Part shown: positions 36,767 through 50,191 of the stretch, piece by piece
Numbering within the stretch: position 1 is the first letter of the stretch
Layout: each line of letters opens with the position of its first letter
The notes under the pieces: generated by a model
Seen by the model: only the letters and a program-made list of their open reading frames with translations
What the model was told of the DNA's origin: nothing
Databases searched by the model: none
Position numbers and translations under genes: made by a program
From: Saccoglossus kowalevskii
Taxonomy: Eukaryota > Hemichordata > Enteropneusta > Harrimaniidae
Length of the DNA: 64,000 bases
Reading direction: 5' to 3'
NCBI RefSeq assembly: GCF_000003605.2
Contig: NW_003151264.1
Coordinates: forward strand, 97,166 to 161,165

Positions 36767-38809
36767 TTTCTATATACATGTCAGGTAGTAAATTGTGATG
36801 ATTTTCATTGCATAAGATGGTGATTTCATTAAATAACCACATTTTTCTTTTTCTGTACTCCCTCCCCTGCTCTGGTAGCAATTTGTCCTCGTCCTAAATG
36901 CATAAATATCTATAAAATTAAAAACATATTTTTTTGCTACATATATAGTGTTTCCATATACTACTGCTATTGATCTTTTGTAATATCATTATTGTGCATA
37001 TGTATTCAATTTAAAAAATAATAATCAGAAAATGTAATTAATGTAGCTAGTTTGTTGTGGAATTTATCCCAAAACAGGAAACAAGTGAAATGATAATTTC
37101 CGGCATAAAATATAAAAATTGTTATGTCTTACCGCGGTTCGTTATTTTTTGGATAAATACAGCACCACTATTGCATAATAGAATATACAATTCTCATTTA
37201 ACTTAACAACTGATGTAGCCAACAGCCACCTTAATTATTGTGACCTAAATATTTGTTGCATGTCAGGATATTCAATGGCACATATTTCCATAATTAGAAA
37301 ACTATAAAAAACACAGCAGTTAAATAAGTTTATAGCAGTAAATTAAATACTGTATAGGGACATCCAACCCTTGTATATTATGGAAAATATTAGATTTGAT
37401 AGCACCTAACTATCAGTTTTACATTAAATGAATTATGCAAGGTTGTAGTTATACAAGTATTTACGGAGTGGAAATGAGGGAAGCTCTCCAGGTGTCACAT
37501 AACTGAAGTAGCTCTCACTGTAAATAAGTAGGCATTTGAAATATTTCAAAAATAGTTTCATAGCTGAAAATTGTTCCTGGGCTTTATTCAAGCATGGTGG
37601 CTAATTTGCATATAGTTGTGATTACAGCAAATACATAAAAGCCAGTTTCTGAGCAAAAAGATTCTCAAGACTTGTGTAGGGAAAAAATCTGTAATTTTGA
37701 AAATGAAAATAGAACCCCTTTGACACTTTAACAGTCTATTAGCATTGCTGCCCTAGATTTTTTGAATTACTCTTTAAAATCTTACCTACATTCCCGAGTG
37801 ATGCAAGACATTTACATTGTACAAGGACAAATATATATATGCAGCTGAACTTCTGTTAACTGTTTAAAATGTTGATAATCTAGGAAAAAATTGCAATATT
37901 TATCAGGGTTCTTATTAACACATCGATCTCGTTGAAAGTTTCTTCGGATTGCCAATATCTTTTGTATGAAAATGTTCAAGCAAGCAATGTGTTAACATAG
38001 TGACAGTATCACAGTGATGGACATTTGCTAAATGCACTCTTAAATCATCAAATCTTGAATCTTTACGGTGCTGAAAGTTTTCTGATTTACCGTGTTGTTT
38101 GTTTCTTTCCTTGAAAATGAGTGGTTTATTCCTATGTTAACATTGAAGGTCAGTTTTCAATTAACTAACTTGGTGTTGAAAACCATTACACATCCCTATC
38201 AAATTGTTAAAATGAGCTTTGCCAAGGTCAATTTCAGTTTGAGTGATAACAAGCAGGAGATCATCAGCAAGATAATGATGTCCACTTTCTTGTCCTCATT
38301 ACTAGATTCAGTTTCAAACAAGACAAATGACAGGAAAACATGATTAGTGTTAAGTTTAGTGATTGCTTACTGCTGGATATTGACACCAGTGGGACTAATT
38401 TGGGTTACAATACGCTTATTGGTTTTAGCCAAGCTGTTGATGAACAAGGCAGTGGGAAAACTGCATTGATTGAATTTGTTATGCAATTTAGCCAGGGTTT
38501 GTCGAGGCTGGCTTCACACTGTGCTGTTAATGTATTCATACATCATTTAAACACACATTGTATTCAGTGGTGTCCTTCCATAGGTATATAAAGTAGTTTC
38601 TCTTTCTTGAAAACCTTGCATTAACATTTGTAGTTATGAATGTTTGGTTCAATAGTATTTTAAATTAGTTTATGTATGAAATTTGCTCTATTATAAGCGA
38701 ATTCTTTACAAACCAGTGAAAAATCAATGTGTGTGCAAATTCCCAACAAAATGAACATTTCTGGCCTTTATGCACCTCTACTGGAAATGTTCTTCAAATA
38801 AAAAAAATA

Positions 38810-39560
38810 TGGTACAAAATGGCCGACTGGCAGCCATCTTGTTTTCTGAAAATAGTGTATTTTGGACATGCTTTGGCAGTTTTCTTTCAAACTTGGTACA
38901 TAGATTATACATGTTAGGATACATGTCCATGACGATTTATTTCACAATTGGATCAAAGATGGCCGACTGGCAGCCATCTTGTTTTTTTAAAATGTCGTAT
39001 TTTGGACATGCTTTGTCAGTTTTCATTCAAATTTAGTACATAGATCATAGATGTTGGGATACATGTCCCCAGCTGTCCGTGAGTTCCTGAGTCTGTCCGT
39101 CCCTCCGTGTGTCGGTCCGTCCGTGCGTCAGTCTGTTCAGAGTCATATTTCAGAATCCTGTGGTCCGATTCCGTTCATTCTTCGCATGTGCCTAGTACCT
39201 TATGTGGGACATATGCACATGCAGTGGTTTAGCAATTTGATTCAAAATGGCCGACTAGCAGCCATCTTGGTTTTTGAAAATGTTGTATTTTGGACATGCT
39301 CTGTCAGTTTTCATTCAAATTTGGCACATACATGTACTTTATACACGTTAGGATGCATGTCCATGACAATTTGTTTCAAAATCTGGTCAAGGATGGCCGA
39401 TTGACAGCCATCTGACTTTTTGGCCTTACTACTATATTTCCACAATTTATGTACCATTTTCATTCGTATTGGCACATACATCATACATATCAGTGTGTTT
39501 CATAATCAGATCAAAGATGGACGAATAACAGCTGTTTTTATTTTTGGCCATATTACTACT
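38810..39560 (+). repeat. ATGGCC tandem array 1 (~140-bp units), upstream of exon 3
   Basis: Five units start with AAAATGGCCGACTGGCAGCC or a variant, at about 38816, 38958, 39246, 39390 and 39515. Each is followed by TTTTGGACATGCT, 'cattcaaattt' and an ACATGTCC segment in the better units. The second unit is lengthened by a pyrimidine-rich GTCCGT-type stretch (39065-39135). The 5' part of each unit is a small inverted repeat, ATGGC...GCCAT. The array decays towards 39560, and an AACGGGGACTGTGTCAT segment near 39693 resembles the end of the array at 58863. Confidence 0.85.
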
Positions 39561-39762
39561 ACACGGAACACATGTTTTGATGTAAATAAATAATCTGTTG
39601 TATACGCCACTTGATACTCAAGTTTCAAGGACACGCTCATGACAACCCCTCTGCTTTAATATGACGAGCACAAAGAGAACTTTCCAAAATTTAACGGGGA
39701 CTGTGTCATTTTCAATGACTTGTAGTCCATATATTTTATTTTCTGCATTTGTATCATTTCAG

Positions 39763-40077
39763 GAACTATACATACTGCTGAGATCCTAGACCGTGAAGCC
39801 CAGGAGCGTTATTGGTTGACAGTTTATGCTCAGGATCGTGGAGCTGTACCTCTGTACTCCTACATTGACATTCTGATTGATGTGATCGACGTGAACGACA
39901 ATGCACCACAGACAACAGATCCAGTGTACTATCCATCAGTCATGGAAGATAGTCCTCCAGATGTTGAAGTTGCCCAAGTTAAAGCATATGATCCAGATAT
40001 CAGTAGCAACCAAAAGTTAACTTTCCGCATCTCAGGTGGAAATCCACAGGGATTCTTCAAGATTGATGAAAACACTG
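39763..40077 (+). CDS. FAT1: Fat-like cadherin exon (end of EC10, start of EC11)
   Basis: The acceptor is ATTTCAG before 39763 and the donor is ACTG then GTAGGT after 40077; both borders are phase 1. Spliced to the previous exon it reads DDTG then [18 protein letters not shown], restoring the LDRE motif of EC10 exactly. The repeat closes with [11 protein letters not shown]11 then opens with [20 protein letters not shown] and carries YDPDISSNQ and [10 protein letters not shown], close to vertebrate FAT1 (EPVYYPEIMENSPKDVSVVQ in my memory). It contributes 105 residues and contains no signs of decay. Confidence 0.96.
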
Positions 40078-43000
40078 GTAGGTGGTCTTGCATCCCTCTA
40101 ATGTGGTATTACCCCGTTGTGATGCGTATTTATCAAGCCCTTTCAGTGTGATTTCAGGTGGAACAGGCAGCCAGGTGAAGGCTGTTCGTCTTGCTTTAAC
40201 CTGATTCAGTGTTCTATTTTCCATTTAAAAAAAAAACAATCATGAAAGTACCGCACTTTAAACAGCATCTATCAACTAAGCATGTTTGATTTGCTGATAA
40301 TAAAAGGCCCTTTGAAATTTGAATATTTGGTTTCATATGTAATTTGAATTGATAATGTAAACTTGACCTTGTTATGTTTAAGTCTTTATTGATGTACTAA
40401 TAACCCTATGGGAATACCTCAATGAGAGTTCATTTATCCATAACATCTCATCCATATCGCTCATTGGCTCCTCTTTTTATAGTCAACTCTCAAAATCAGA
40501 TTGTTATCTCTTTATCCTGAATTGAAAGTAGAAAATGGAATTTCTGTTTGTCTGTGATAATTAACAAAATTACTTTTTGGTGGCCACAATCTTTTGTTGC
40601 CATGCTGATTGGATGTTGCAAGTTTACCTTGGTTTTCGGGTCGGCATACTATAATTTGTTTCACGAGGAATTTATTTCTGTCTGTTAATTCACATGATGA
40701 ATGTTAACAATCTCCCAGTGTTATCTTATTAGAACATAGATTCTCTGAATTGATAATTAGATTCAGTCTGCCAAACTCCGCAGAGGTTAATAATAATCAA
40801 GCACCCTCTTAAAAAGACACAGTGATCGATAGACAGGTGTGCCCACTGAAGCTCTCAGAGATGAGGTTTATTTATGTTTCTCCTGTCAAGCAAAAAGCCA
40901 TCATTGCAAAATTGATGAATATGCGTAGGTGGGTTCTGACATTTTAAATTATTGCTGACTACATGCTTTTTAACTCTTTAAGTAAAATTTGATATATATG
41001 CTGTTTTATATGGCAATTAGGCAGCTGATGAAACAAAGATTTTCGTGATTAGTGGCTGACAAGTATGTTGCAATGAATGATCAGAAAATTTGTGACTTTA
41101 ATGTTTGTGAAAGTAACATCCAAATTACTCCCCTAGTAAAATTGAGTCTTGAAACAATCAGCATTTACCTGTGTGTGTAGTTTAGATTTCTTTTTCTATT
41201 AAATGTTATTGTATATTTGTTACATTTAATCTGGGAATGACATAAGTTAAATAGGTAACATTACTGTACTATTAACATGTATCTTTAAAATTACCGGGTA
41301 TATTGAATGTGGATGTGAATGTGGTGATATGTAACTACTGAATATTGTATTGGTGAATGTACTTATACAGGAAATGTATATAATGGGGTTGTATGTAAGA
41401 CTTGAAAGGGGAATATATATCAATGATCCCATAGTGTTAGATCATGTGTTAAGGTTTTTGCACCCTGAAAAAACCATTATATGTAGAACTGCGAACCTTC
41501 AGAGTGTCTATGATAGAACTAAAGCTATCAGTGAATAGGGAGATTAGCTCTGATTAGAAAGACAAAAAGATTGTTTACATAACTGTCCAACTAATGTTGG
41601 CATTCTTCTTTTTCACAATAAGTAATTATGTGCATATTTAGGCGAGATGCACCATGGGAGTACTGCCATCTTGTATTGCATGGTGATTTTTTTCTTTCTT
41701 ATTTCTTATTATTTCATTTTTTTGTGTTATCCAGTATATAATTTCACATATTCTTAATAATATGGTATACTTTGGCATCTACTTTGATATTGGAATAGTA
41801 AGAGGATGAAGAGTGAGTGAGTGTGTGTGTCTCGTGGGATACGGTAGTTTTAACATTTTATTGATAAAAAAAATGTCTGGTCAATTTTTTTTTATAAAAT
41901 CAACATGCATGGTTTCTCATGAAAAAACTACTGCCATTACCAGACCTATGACAGATAGAAAAGTGTTTAAATTGTACATTTTTATCAAAATTAGGACTGT
42001 GATTCATAATGTCTGTAGACAGGTAGCTTACTGCATTAGTGCAATGACATCAAATACCACAGGAAATAGAGAAACACCTAGCAAGGAAAGAATCAAATTA
42101 CAAAACTTGTCATGTCATGATTTGGGGGGTTAGCTCCAGAAGATGAAGTGTGGTGTAATAATTAAACCATCAAGAAAACAAGGGACCAGTGTTTTGTTAA
42201 TTGTGTGGGAAAGAATGAATAATGATGATAGCCTACATATTGTGTGTAAGTGGGGATAAGGCCAGGTGATTTAAGTTCAGTTTGTACAAGGGCCATGAGC
42301 TGTGAAAGATGTGTGTCAAGATAATATAGAAATAGGTTAGTGATACTCTTAAATGACTGTGTACACTTCTGGTTCATTCTCCTCAGAACGGTACAAACAT
42401 CATTCTTTTTTCACCATTAATAAGTTACTGACATCCGAATTGCCGTACATGTCAAATGGTGACAGGTAATTAATTGACTGTGAGTTTCTAATTGAAACTC
42501 TAGCTTGTTACAGGCACTGGATTGGTGATGGAGATTTAGGAGAAATTAATAGCCAAACTGTTCTGGTTGAAATAAATTATACTGACAGTTTTAAAAGTGA
42601 TGGAAGGTTGCTCAAAAAATGGAAAAAAAACAAACTTAGATATGTAAAAATGTCCCAGGAAATAGCATCGCCCGTCATTTCCGTTTTCAACCTCTTTTGT
42701 TCTTATAGTGTTTTGTACTTTTACAGCCGTGATTTACCTTGCCTCATATCTAATGTCTATGTATTTCCTGCTGGATCTGGTGTTACCATCATTTTTGTCA
42801 CAATTCACAAATTCATATTTTTTGTTGTTGTAATTTTTCCATAGTGTTGATCATGACTTGTAGCCAATAGAATATTTTGCCCATTTCATCCAAAATTTTC
42901 AAGACCATTCTAGAAAGATACTCAAAAAAAATGAGCCAGAATGTTGCATCAAAATGTTTACAAATTATGGTGATCAAAGAGTTAATTTAATGTCTGTACT

Positions 43001-46000
43001 TGGTTCCAGCTGGATTGATTTGATGTTACGTCATATATCAGCATGTCTAATACTCATAAAATTTATCAAGTTGCACACAGTGTCATCATTTCTATTTATA
43101 TCTATAATTTGTGAGCAGTTGTTTGCATTCTCTGATAGTACCTTATCTTGGTTCAAGAGATCACCTCTCATCATGTGAAACACTGTATAGATGGGAATGT
43201 TTGGTTGCCGTAACTCACATTTGAAGTATTAAACGGAGAAAGTAGTGTGTACATAAGGGTTAGGTACATCGTTTTGCAAAGTTTCCACTGTCTGGGATAT
43301 TGCCAAGTTGTTACAAAGACCTCTTTGAAGGCCGTTTAGTAGTCTGCAAGGAAAACGATGATGTCACTTTGGTGTTTAATATCATTTGATGGGCATTCAG
43401 CATGTTTGCTTTTCTGCTATCTTGAAAGGGACAGAATACAGAACATAGTCATGCAGCCAGCAAGGCGGCTAAGTAAATTTAGAGTGTAGGTCGCGAGACC
43501 CAGTAGACTTGTTGAAGTGGAAAATGTTGTGAAACAGTGGTTGGATCGCAAAGATTAGGTAGTTGGGTTAGCATGGTTCATATCCAACACAAATGCCCTA
43601 CCAAAATAATTACACTAGACCAAACAATGCTGCCAGTCTTTGGTAGATGTAAAACAAAGTCTTTTCAACTCTGCCTCTCAGCCATGAGATTGTCAAAAAC
43701 TTAGAGCAGTTTCCCACAACGTTGTTGACAAAAACAAAGCTTAAGCATTTGTATAGCACAAGTTAACCAGACATTGCGAATACACAGGTCTTAAACTGCA
43801 ATTGAAATGATGCCCTTTGTGTGATGCCAGTGACCTGGTAGGTAGCATTGAACACCATCATTAGTTTGCCCTGCTATATTCGATTGAGCAAAACAGAGCC
43901 TCTTTGTGAACGTTACTGCGCAACTATTTTGGGGATAAATGAAGTTACAAATTAGGAGCACTGATGATGAATTTGAATACAAGGCATCACACCCTTGACT
44001 GTTGTATGCATATCAAATAACTTCAAACTAAATTCATTTTGTATTGTGAAATGATTCTTACTGCAGCATTTCCAGTTAGCCTACGTAAAGCTATAGTGTA
44101 TTGAGTCATTCAAATGGAATTTTTACTATTTGGTTCTCCTTTAGAATTACAGTTAACCAGTTTTATCTACCATGAAAAGCACTTGTGTGTGGTTGAAAGA
44201 TCAAAATGGAAGAACCTCACTTCTATCTCGGCTTAAATTTATGGATGTTTTGATTTTAGTTTACTGAAAGCCATGCTTTTAAGATAAAGATGGAAACAAA
44301 AATGCAATTAGATTTAAATAATTGGTTTAATAAGTTGCCCTTTGTCAAGGCATGCTACTTTTATAATCTCCCTCTCTAGTGGTACTTCTCAAGTTGGCTA
44401 CTTCTTTTAACTCTTATAAAAAAAATAAAAACATTTTTCCAAATCAAATTAAACTACATTTGGTCGGTATCAAAATAGTTCTTGGTTTCTGCTAATTACA
44501 GTTCTCGTCTAAATTTCTTAATTGTTCATAAAAAGAGAATTAACAACCTAATTTGCACACATGACCCATTCATCTAATGCTGTTGCCATGACCCAGCCAA
44601 ATCATATAAATCAAATTATAATTTGTGGGGAAATCGTAGCTTGCATAACATGCGCGCACATTTCATCTGTCTATTTCTTTTTGTGAACCAATTAGCTCTC
44701 AGTGTTTGGTTGGTGGTCTATTTCACCATCATCCTGAATGTGGCTATGTTTTTTTTGGTACCATATGGTTGGTGGTCTTTTATCAGCTATTCTTAACAAA
44801 CCATTAATTTAAATCTGACCTTTGACATGGCTGGTAATTCCTTTGGTTCTAAATGGGTTAAATAAGATTTATAGCTGGATCGGTCATCTGAAAGCTTTGA
44901 TAACTGTCTGACTTCCAACTTACACATGCTGCTTAGTACCAAGCCAAATAACCTCCCTCTCTGTTCGCTTTCGTGCAACTTGGAAACTTAGATATTTGGC
45001 ATGGGGAATATTGGCCTGCATTCCATCTTCCACGCAAGTATTAACAAATACTGTCAAATGGTTCAAACCATTGACGACTGTTTGGAATGGCGACTTCTAG
45101 TACATGGTCTAGTACATTTACCAGGGAATTCTTATTGTCATCCTGGTTAAAATTCCCAAGTACATGTGAAAATGCAGTATTACAATTTTGGGTGGTTTTA
45201 CCATGGTTTTAACACTGTCTGTGAACCCAGATATTGACCTATATCTCCAGTGGTTAGTACTGAATTTCGAAGTTGTGAGTCAAAAAGGAAGCTCTCCTAC
45301 AGAGATGCAGGTCTTTCAACTATGTCTCTTCACGTACCCAGTTTACAATTTGTACATAATTGCATATTTCCTGTACTACAGAAATGAATCTCGACTAGGA
45401 TATGTGAACTTTTAACTGATCTTTCTAGAAGTTGCATAATTAGTTGAACCATCTGGGGTATGAAAATAATAAATCTATAAAAGTTGGAGTGTTATATTGT
45501 TGGGTAGACCGAATGCGACATACCACATACATGTACACTCTAGTTTTCTTGTGAATGCTAAATTTTTCGTTTCAAGATGGTCATAAATAAAAAGGAAAAG
45601 CATCTATTTATGCAAATGAGGATTGAAAGCTTTGGCTCATAGTTTTTGTGAGTTGTAGAGTAGAAATGTTTGTTTTGAGTCATTCTAACTTTTCAAGATT
45701 TCCCTGATTTTTGTTTATGTCGCAATATTTAAATTTAGTATGAAAATCAATTTATAGATTTTGGTCTCTTTGCTCTCACAAGTAAGAATTAAACTGAAAA
45801 AAATGTTAAAAGTTCTTGTTAGAAGTCAGTGATTCTCCAGGGACAGTAGATCACACTGGATTCCTATAAGATATGATGGGAAAGCTACTAAAGACATAAC
45901 TGGACTTAATGGCATCAGATAAACATCTCAACATAACATAAACCACCAAATCCAAATAAACATTTGGACCAGTGGCAAACTCCCAGGCTGAATTGTTGGT

Positions 46001-46692
46001 AAATCAAATTGTCTTGACTTGAAAAAAAAAAAACTAGCATGTCAATTTCACAATGCTTACAGCATGAGACTGTACATTGACAATTGATTCACGGGTTCAA
46101 TGCTTTCACTCCAGCTGTTCTATAAATTAGCACAAAATGGAAGGACATGTTTGGTGTGGACTCATCACATGCAGTCTCGCATAAAGTAAGCATAATAGTG
46201 TCCCATAAAGATGTTATTACTTGCCATGTTCTGCAATCTTCAAGATGATATACCCATCAGGTGGGGTAACACCAGGTTAGATAACTGACAGGTACAATGT
46301 ATACATTAACTAGCAGTCAAGAATTGGGATAAATAGTGGGAGGGGAGATTGACAAGCTGTGGACGTGTGTGGGCATAGAGAAACTTAACATCAGTCAATT
46401 GGTACATTTTGTTTACTATATTCTTGTGCATGATTCTTTTAGGCACTGTCTGTCTGAATGTTTCCAGTACTGATCAGCCAGTTTGCTAATTTATGGTAAT
46501 TGCTAAAGCGAGTCAAGGAGTAACCATCTGCCTTTACAACAAAATGCACACTTTCTATGAGCCGGAAAACTAAATTTGATTTAAATATTTTACACAGTGC
46601 AGAAGTTTGAAATGACTTCTAGACTAGACACTATGTAACCTCACCACCCCCACAATTAAATGAAAGTTAGTGCTTATAACAAATAAGGATAT

Positions 46693-46718
46693 GGGGGTGG
46701 ATGGGGGTGGGTGATGGG
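46693..46718 (+). promoter_or_regulatory. Canonical G-quadruplex motif
   Basis: Four G-runs (5, 5, 3, 3) with loops of 5, 1 and 4 bases lie on the coding strand of intron 3, so the motif would be present in the nascent transcript as well as in DNA. Formation is predicted from the pattern only. Confidence 0.5.
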
Positions 46719-47254
46719 CACGTATGCAAATATACACTATTTGGTAATAAACATTCCTTTCTTACAATACTTACAGTGTGCTGAGCTCAGTACATATTGG
46801 AAGTGATCGACTGGTAGTTAGGGTGAGAAGGCCAAATTATAGTTTTATAGCAGTGTGGTAGACCATTATCTTGAAAATAAATGACACCATAAACATACTT
46901 CCACCTAACACAAGGTGGGAATCATTTGCCACTTAGTTACTGAGCAGGCTCTAAGTATATTTGGCATGTTGTATCTGAATTCACATATTTGAGAGGAAGG
47001 TAATTTATCTGGAGTGTTTACCAGTGATGTAAATCTTTGCTCTGGAATAAAAGACCCTCTCTTATTTCCAAGTACTCTTGTAAGACTGAAGGGCTAAAAA
47101 AAAAGTTATTGGTGAGAAAGATATGTATGCGCCCATAAGAGACTTCCTAATAAGGTAGTGTAGTGGTGAATTTATAGTTATGTGCTGGGTAAAAAAGAAA
47201 CTTGCCTACAGAGAAGGGATTTTCGTGTAGTGAGTAAACAAATAAGACCTTTTT

Positions 47255-47330
47255 GTACTTGGGTAGGGGTATCTCTCTAATATTGGGGGTCTGGGAAGCA
47301 GAATATGGGGTTAGTGTTAGCCATAGTGTC
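47255..47330 (+). repeat. Dispersed repeat fragment (partner at 31540-31712)
   Basis: Shares the GTCYGGGAAGCARAATATGG phrase and the following GTTA with 31540-31712. Fragmentary. Confidence 0.4.
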
Positions 47331-47397
47331 TTGAACTTTGCTGCCAGAAGCTTACCAGTCTGTATAAAAAAAACAAAGAATTCAAGCTAAAATTAAT

Positions 47398-47880
47398 TTA
47401 GATTACGTACATGCAGTGCCTTGTTATCTACCATCTAACTATGAGCAAATGATGGAACAAGTTTGTTACATGTAAAATGTTATAGTATACTCCACAAGTC
47501 TGTGCAGACAGTGGCCCTAGGCTGACATTTAGATAACTACAGATGAAATTCAAAACTCCTGTCCGTTTTAATTATGTCAACTTATTATTACTCGTGTTGG
47601 CATTTATATATAAAGTTTTCCCATCTGACTGGGTTGAACTTCAGTATTTGAAATGTGCCAATTTCATATGACACATTCGGTTTAAAGGACATCAAGGTGT
47701 CATGGCACTTGAATTTCGATTCCTGTCATATTTCCTCTATTAGAAGTTTACGTGGGGTGGAAAATACCAAGAATATATTAATTTACAATTATAACTCAAG
47801 TATTTTCCCTAAAATAATGCCATGTAATCCAATAATATAGCACACAGTTTCTGTAACAAAATGCATTGTATCTGTAGTTT
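47398..47880 (+). repeat. Duplicated intronic block, copy 1
   Basis: Aligns with 48175-48710 through, in order, TTGATTAC/TAGATTAC, CCTTGTTATCTACCATC, ATGGAACAAGTT, a core of about 42 bases (ACAAGTCTSTGCAGACAGTG then GCCCTAGGCTGACATTTAGA), ACAGATGAAATTCA, and further on AAAATGCATTGT. Start-to-start distance is about 780 bp. Confidence 0.8.
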
Positions 47881-48174
47881 TCACCTGCACTTATCATTTA
47901 CTGAAATGTTACAAGAATGATATTTAGTGATTGTGAGCAACAACTATTTTTCGACTATCAAAACAAACTTACATTACGGTACATTGTCTAGTATTTGTTG
48001 TATTTGAAGCACATCTCTGATACATACATGTGTAAGCCAAACAAACTAAGATTGTTAAGATGTAAGTACACCTAATTCTCACTAATACATTGATGCTTCA
48101 GGTCTTCAATAAATCTTCTAATAAAAGAAATACGGTATTGACAATTGTGTCAACTCGCAACCCTGAATAACAAA

Positions 48175-48710
48175 TTTATTTTGATTACATGCCTTGTTAT
48201 CTACCATCGAACCATAAAAATCATGTCACAACATGGAACAAGTTAGTCACATGTAGTCTGTAATACAGTAGTGGTTAGTGTATAAATGTGTTGTACAGGT
48301 TATCATAGCATACTTTACAAGTCTCTGCAGACAGTGGCCCTAGGCTGACATTTAGATAATACAGATGAAATTCATATCAACTCCTGTCATTCCTAATTAT
48401 TTCTTGCATACCGATAAGGTGTTGACATTCATAAGAAGTACCGGGCTATATATTCTCTGGTAGTTTTCGTCTTCTAATATATCGGTCACTTTCAGCCACA
48501 GTAATTGTATTGAAATTATAAAGGTACCCAATATCAAAATGTAAACTTGGAGGAATACCTAAAAAATACCTTAGACTGATTGAAATACTATTTCGAATTT
48601 TGTCAATACAATAGCATAATTTGTATATTTAAAGCTTGTCTATTTTCAAGATGCATTATGTTGACCTGCACCCCAAAAACATTGTGGCAAAATGCATTGT
48701 CTCTGCAAAT
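48175..48710 (+). repeat. Duplicated intronic block, copy 2
   Basis: The second copy of the block at 47398-47880, with the same order of conserved segments and some 70 bases of extra sequence between the 'acatggaacaagtt' and 'acaagtct' parts. The core at about 48317-48358 is nearly identical to the first copy, while flanks have drifted. Confidence 0.8.
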
Positions 48711-50191
48711 GAGTTGTAAAAAAAATGAGGGAAAAAACAACAGCATTCAGTGGCTGTCTTAAAAACAAATTCCATCATAAACAACTTTAGGTCCTACATG
48801 CCCATGGATCAAATATATTTAACAGTCACAACTCCCCATTTGTCTCCGCATCTGCTTCACTTATGTTTTTTCAGAATATTGAAATTGCTTATAATCATCA
48901 GTGAGTCATGTCAACAAGCTGTTATCTTAACTATTTTCTCCACTGACAGTTGCCACCTAAACAATATTAATTTCACACCACCTTATCTGAAATGCTCCAC
49001 TACTTTCTTTTCTGGAATTTTTCAAGTTTCCGAAACCGCTATATATAGTCCGTGTCAGTCAAACAGCAGACTGGTATGCACCCCTCCCAAACGAGTCTTT
49101 TAACAAGACACACTAGTGGCTTACTGTGCCCCGGCCAGTTGAGTGATTCCCATTTATTTACATTGGCAATATGATTCCTGTTATTATAGCTGGGTATTCT
49201 AAGAGGAGGTGAACTATTGGCACATTCTAAAGTAGAATCAGTTGGCATTCATTTATCTTTTGTTTTCCTTGATTGCAAACTTAAGAATAATTGCATATTT
49301 ATTGTACTTTGAGAAACCCATTAGTCACTTAAAAGGTGAATTCCATCAAGAGACATGAATACAGGGGCAGAGTTATATTTAATAGTATCCTGTAGTGTTA
49401 GTTATGATAAAAATATTGAATTCTTCCCCATCACATACTATAAGTATAGCTAAATCTAGTAATTCATTGCATTATTGCTCAAGCTACCATTATTATGGAA
49501 TTATAAATGCACTGACGGGATCTAGTAGACATCTGGCGCTTGTTACAATCACTTATTTTGATAAAATACCAATTTGCAAGAATTTCATAGACCCAATACT
49601 GTGCCCTTTCCCTGCCATACAGCATTTCTCATGATGGATTAAATATTTCAGTGTAAGCACAAATATTCATCATGTTCCACTTTAGAACTAGACTAAACCT
49701 GAACTATCATCTACCATATGTTATGCACTGTGTATGAAAGCTGTTCAAGGTTTCTGTGTAGAATGAATGACCTGATTAGTTTTCTATTTTGTGAAAATAC
49801 ATCAGTATTTAACTCGAATGATTTAAATTATTAAAATTGCATTTTATTGTATTTTCTGAAAAATGTGAATATTTGTAAGATCACATTAAATGTAAGTAGT
49901 GTTCTAGGAGCCATGGATTAACAAAAGATTCATCTCTGTTGCACCAAAGTAATGCCAAGCAATTTATCAAATATTTTCTGTAATTTACATGTAAGCATTC
50001 CATCTAATATTTCACCCAAAGCAATAGGAATGATCTTAGAGTGCAAGTTTATAGGCTTGTTTGTTTGGGGTTCATCTTGATTTTACTTGATGGTTTCTGG
50101 ACTATTTTACAGGATAAACCGTAATGGGACTTCTCTCATTCTTGTTTATTCATCATTTATATTAAAAACTGTTTCTTTTAATTTCTTTCAG

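Larger units (their letters stand above)
24549..39762 (+). other. Intron 2 of the cadherin gene (~15.2 kb)
   Basis: Runs from GTAAGT at 24549 to TTTCAG ending at 39762, phase 1. It contains the zinc-finger TIR transposon, its minisatellite target, an assembly gap, two family A MITEs, a GTCCCTC-type dispersed repeat near 31540, a 70-bp tandem duplication near 36637 and the ATGGCC array at 38810-39560. Between these, from about 32 to 36.6 kb and about 37 to 38.8 kb, I see only AT-rich intronic sequence with no supportable gene. Confidence 0.9.
40078..50191 (+). other. Intron 3 of the cadherin gene (~10.1 kb)
   Basis: Runs from GTAGGT at 40078 to a T-rich tract and TTTCAG ending at 50191, phase 1. 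It contains a G-quadruplex motif (46693-46718), a dispersed repeat fragment (47255-47330) and a diverged duplicated block (47398-47880 and 48175-48710). From 40.1 to 46.6 kb I see no gene, transposon with clear ends, or RNA gene. Confidence 0.9.

Noticed and set aside
46080-46120. GGTTCAATG-type sequence as a tRNA or tRNA-derived SINE
   Set aside because: No matching A-box or cloverleaf arms could be made around it.
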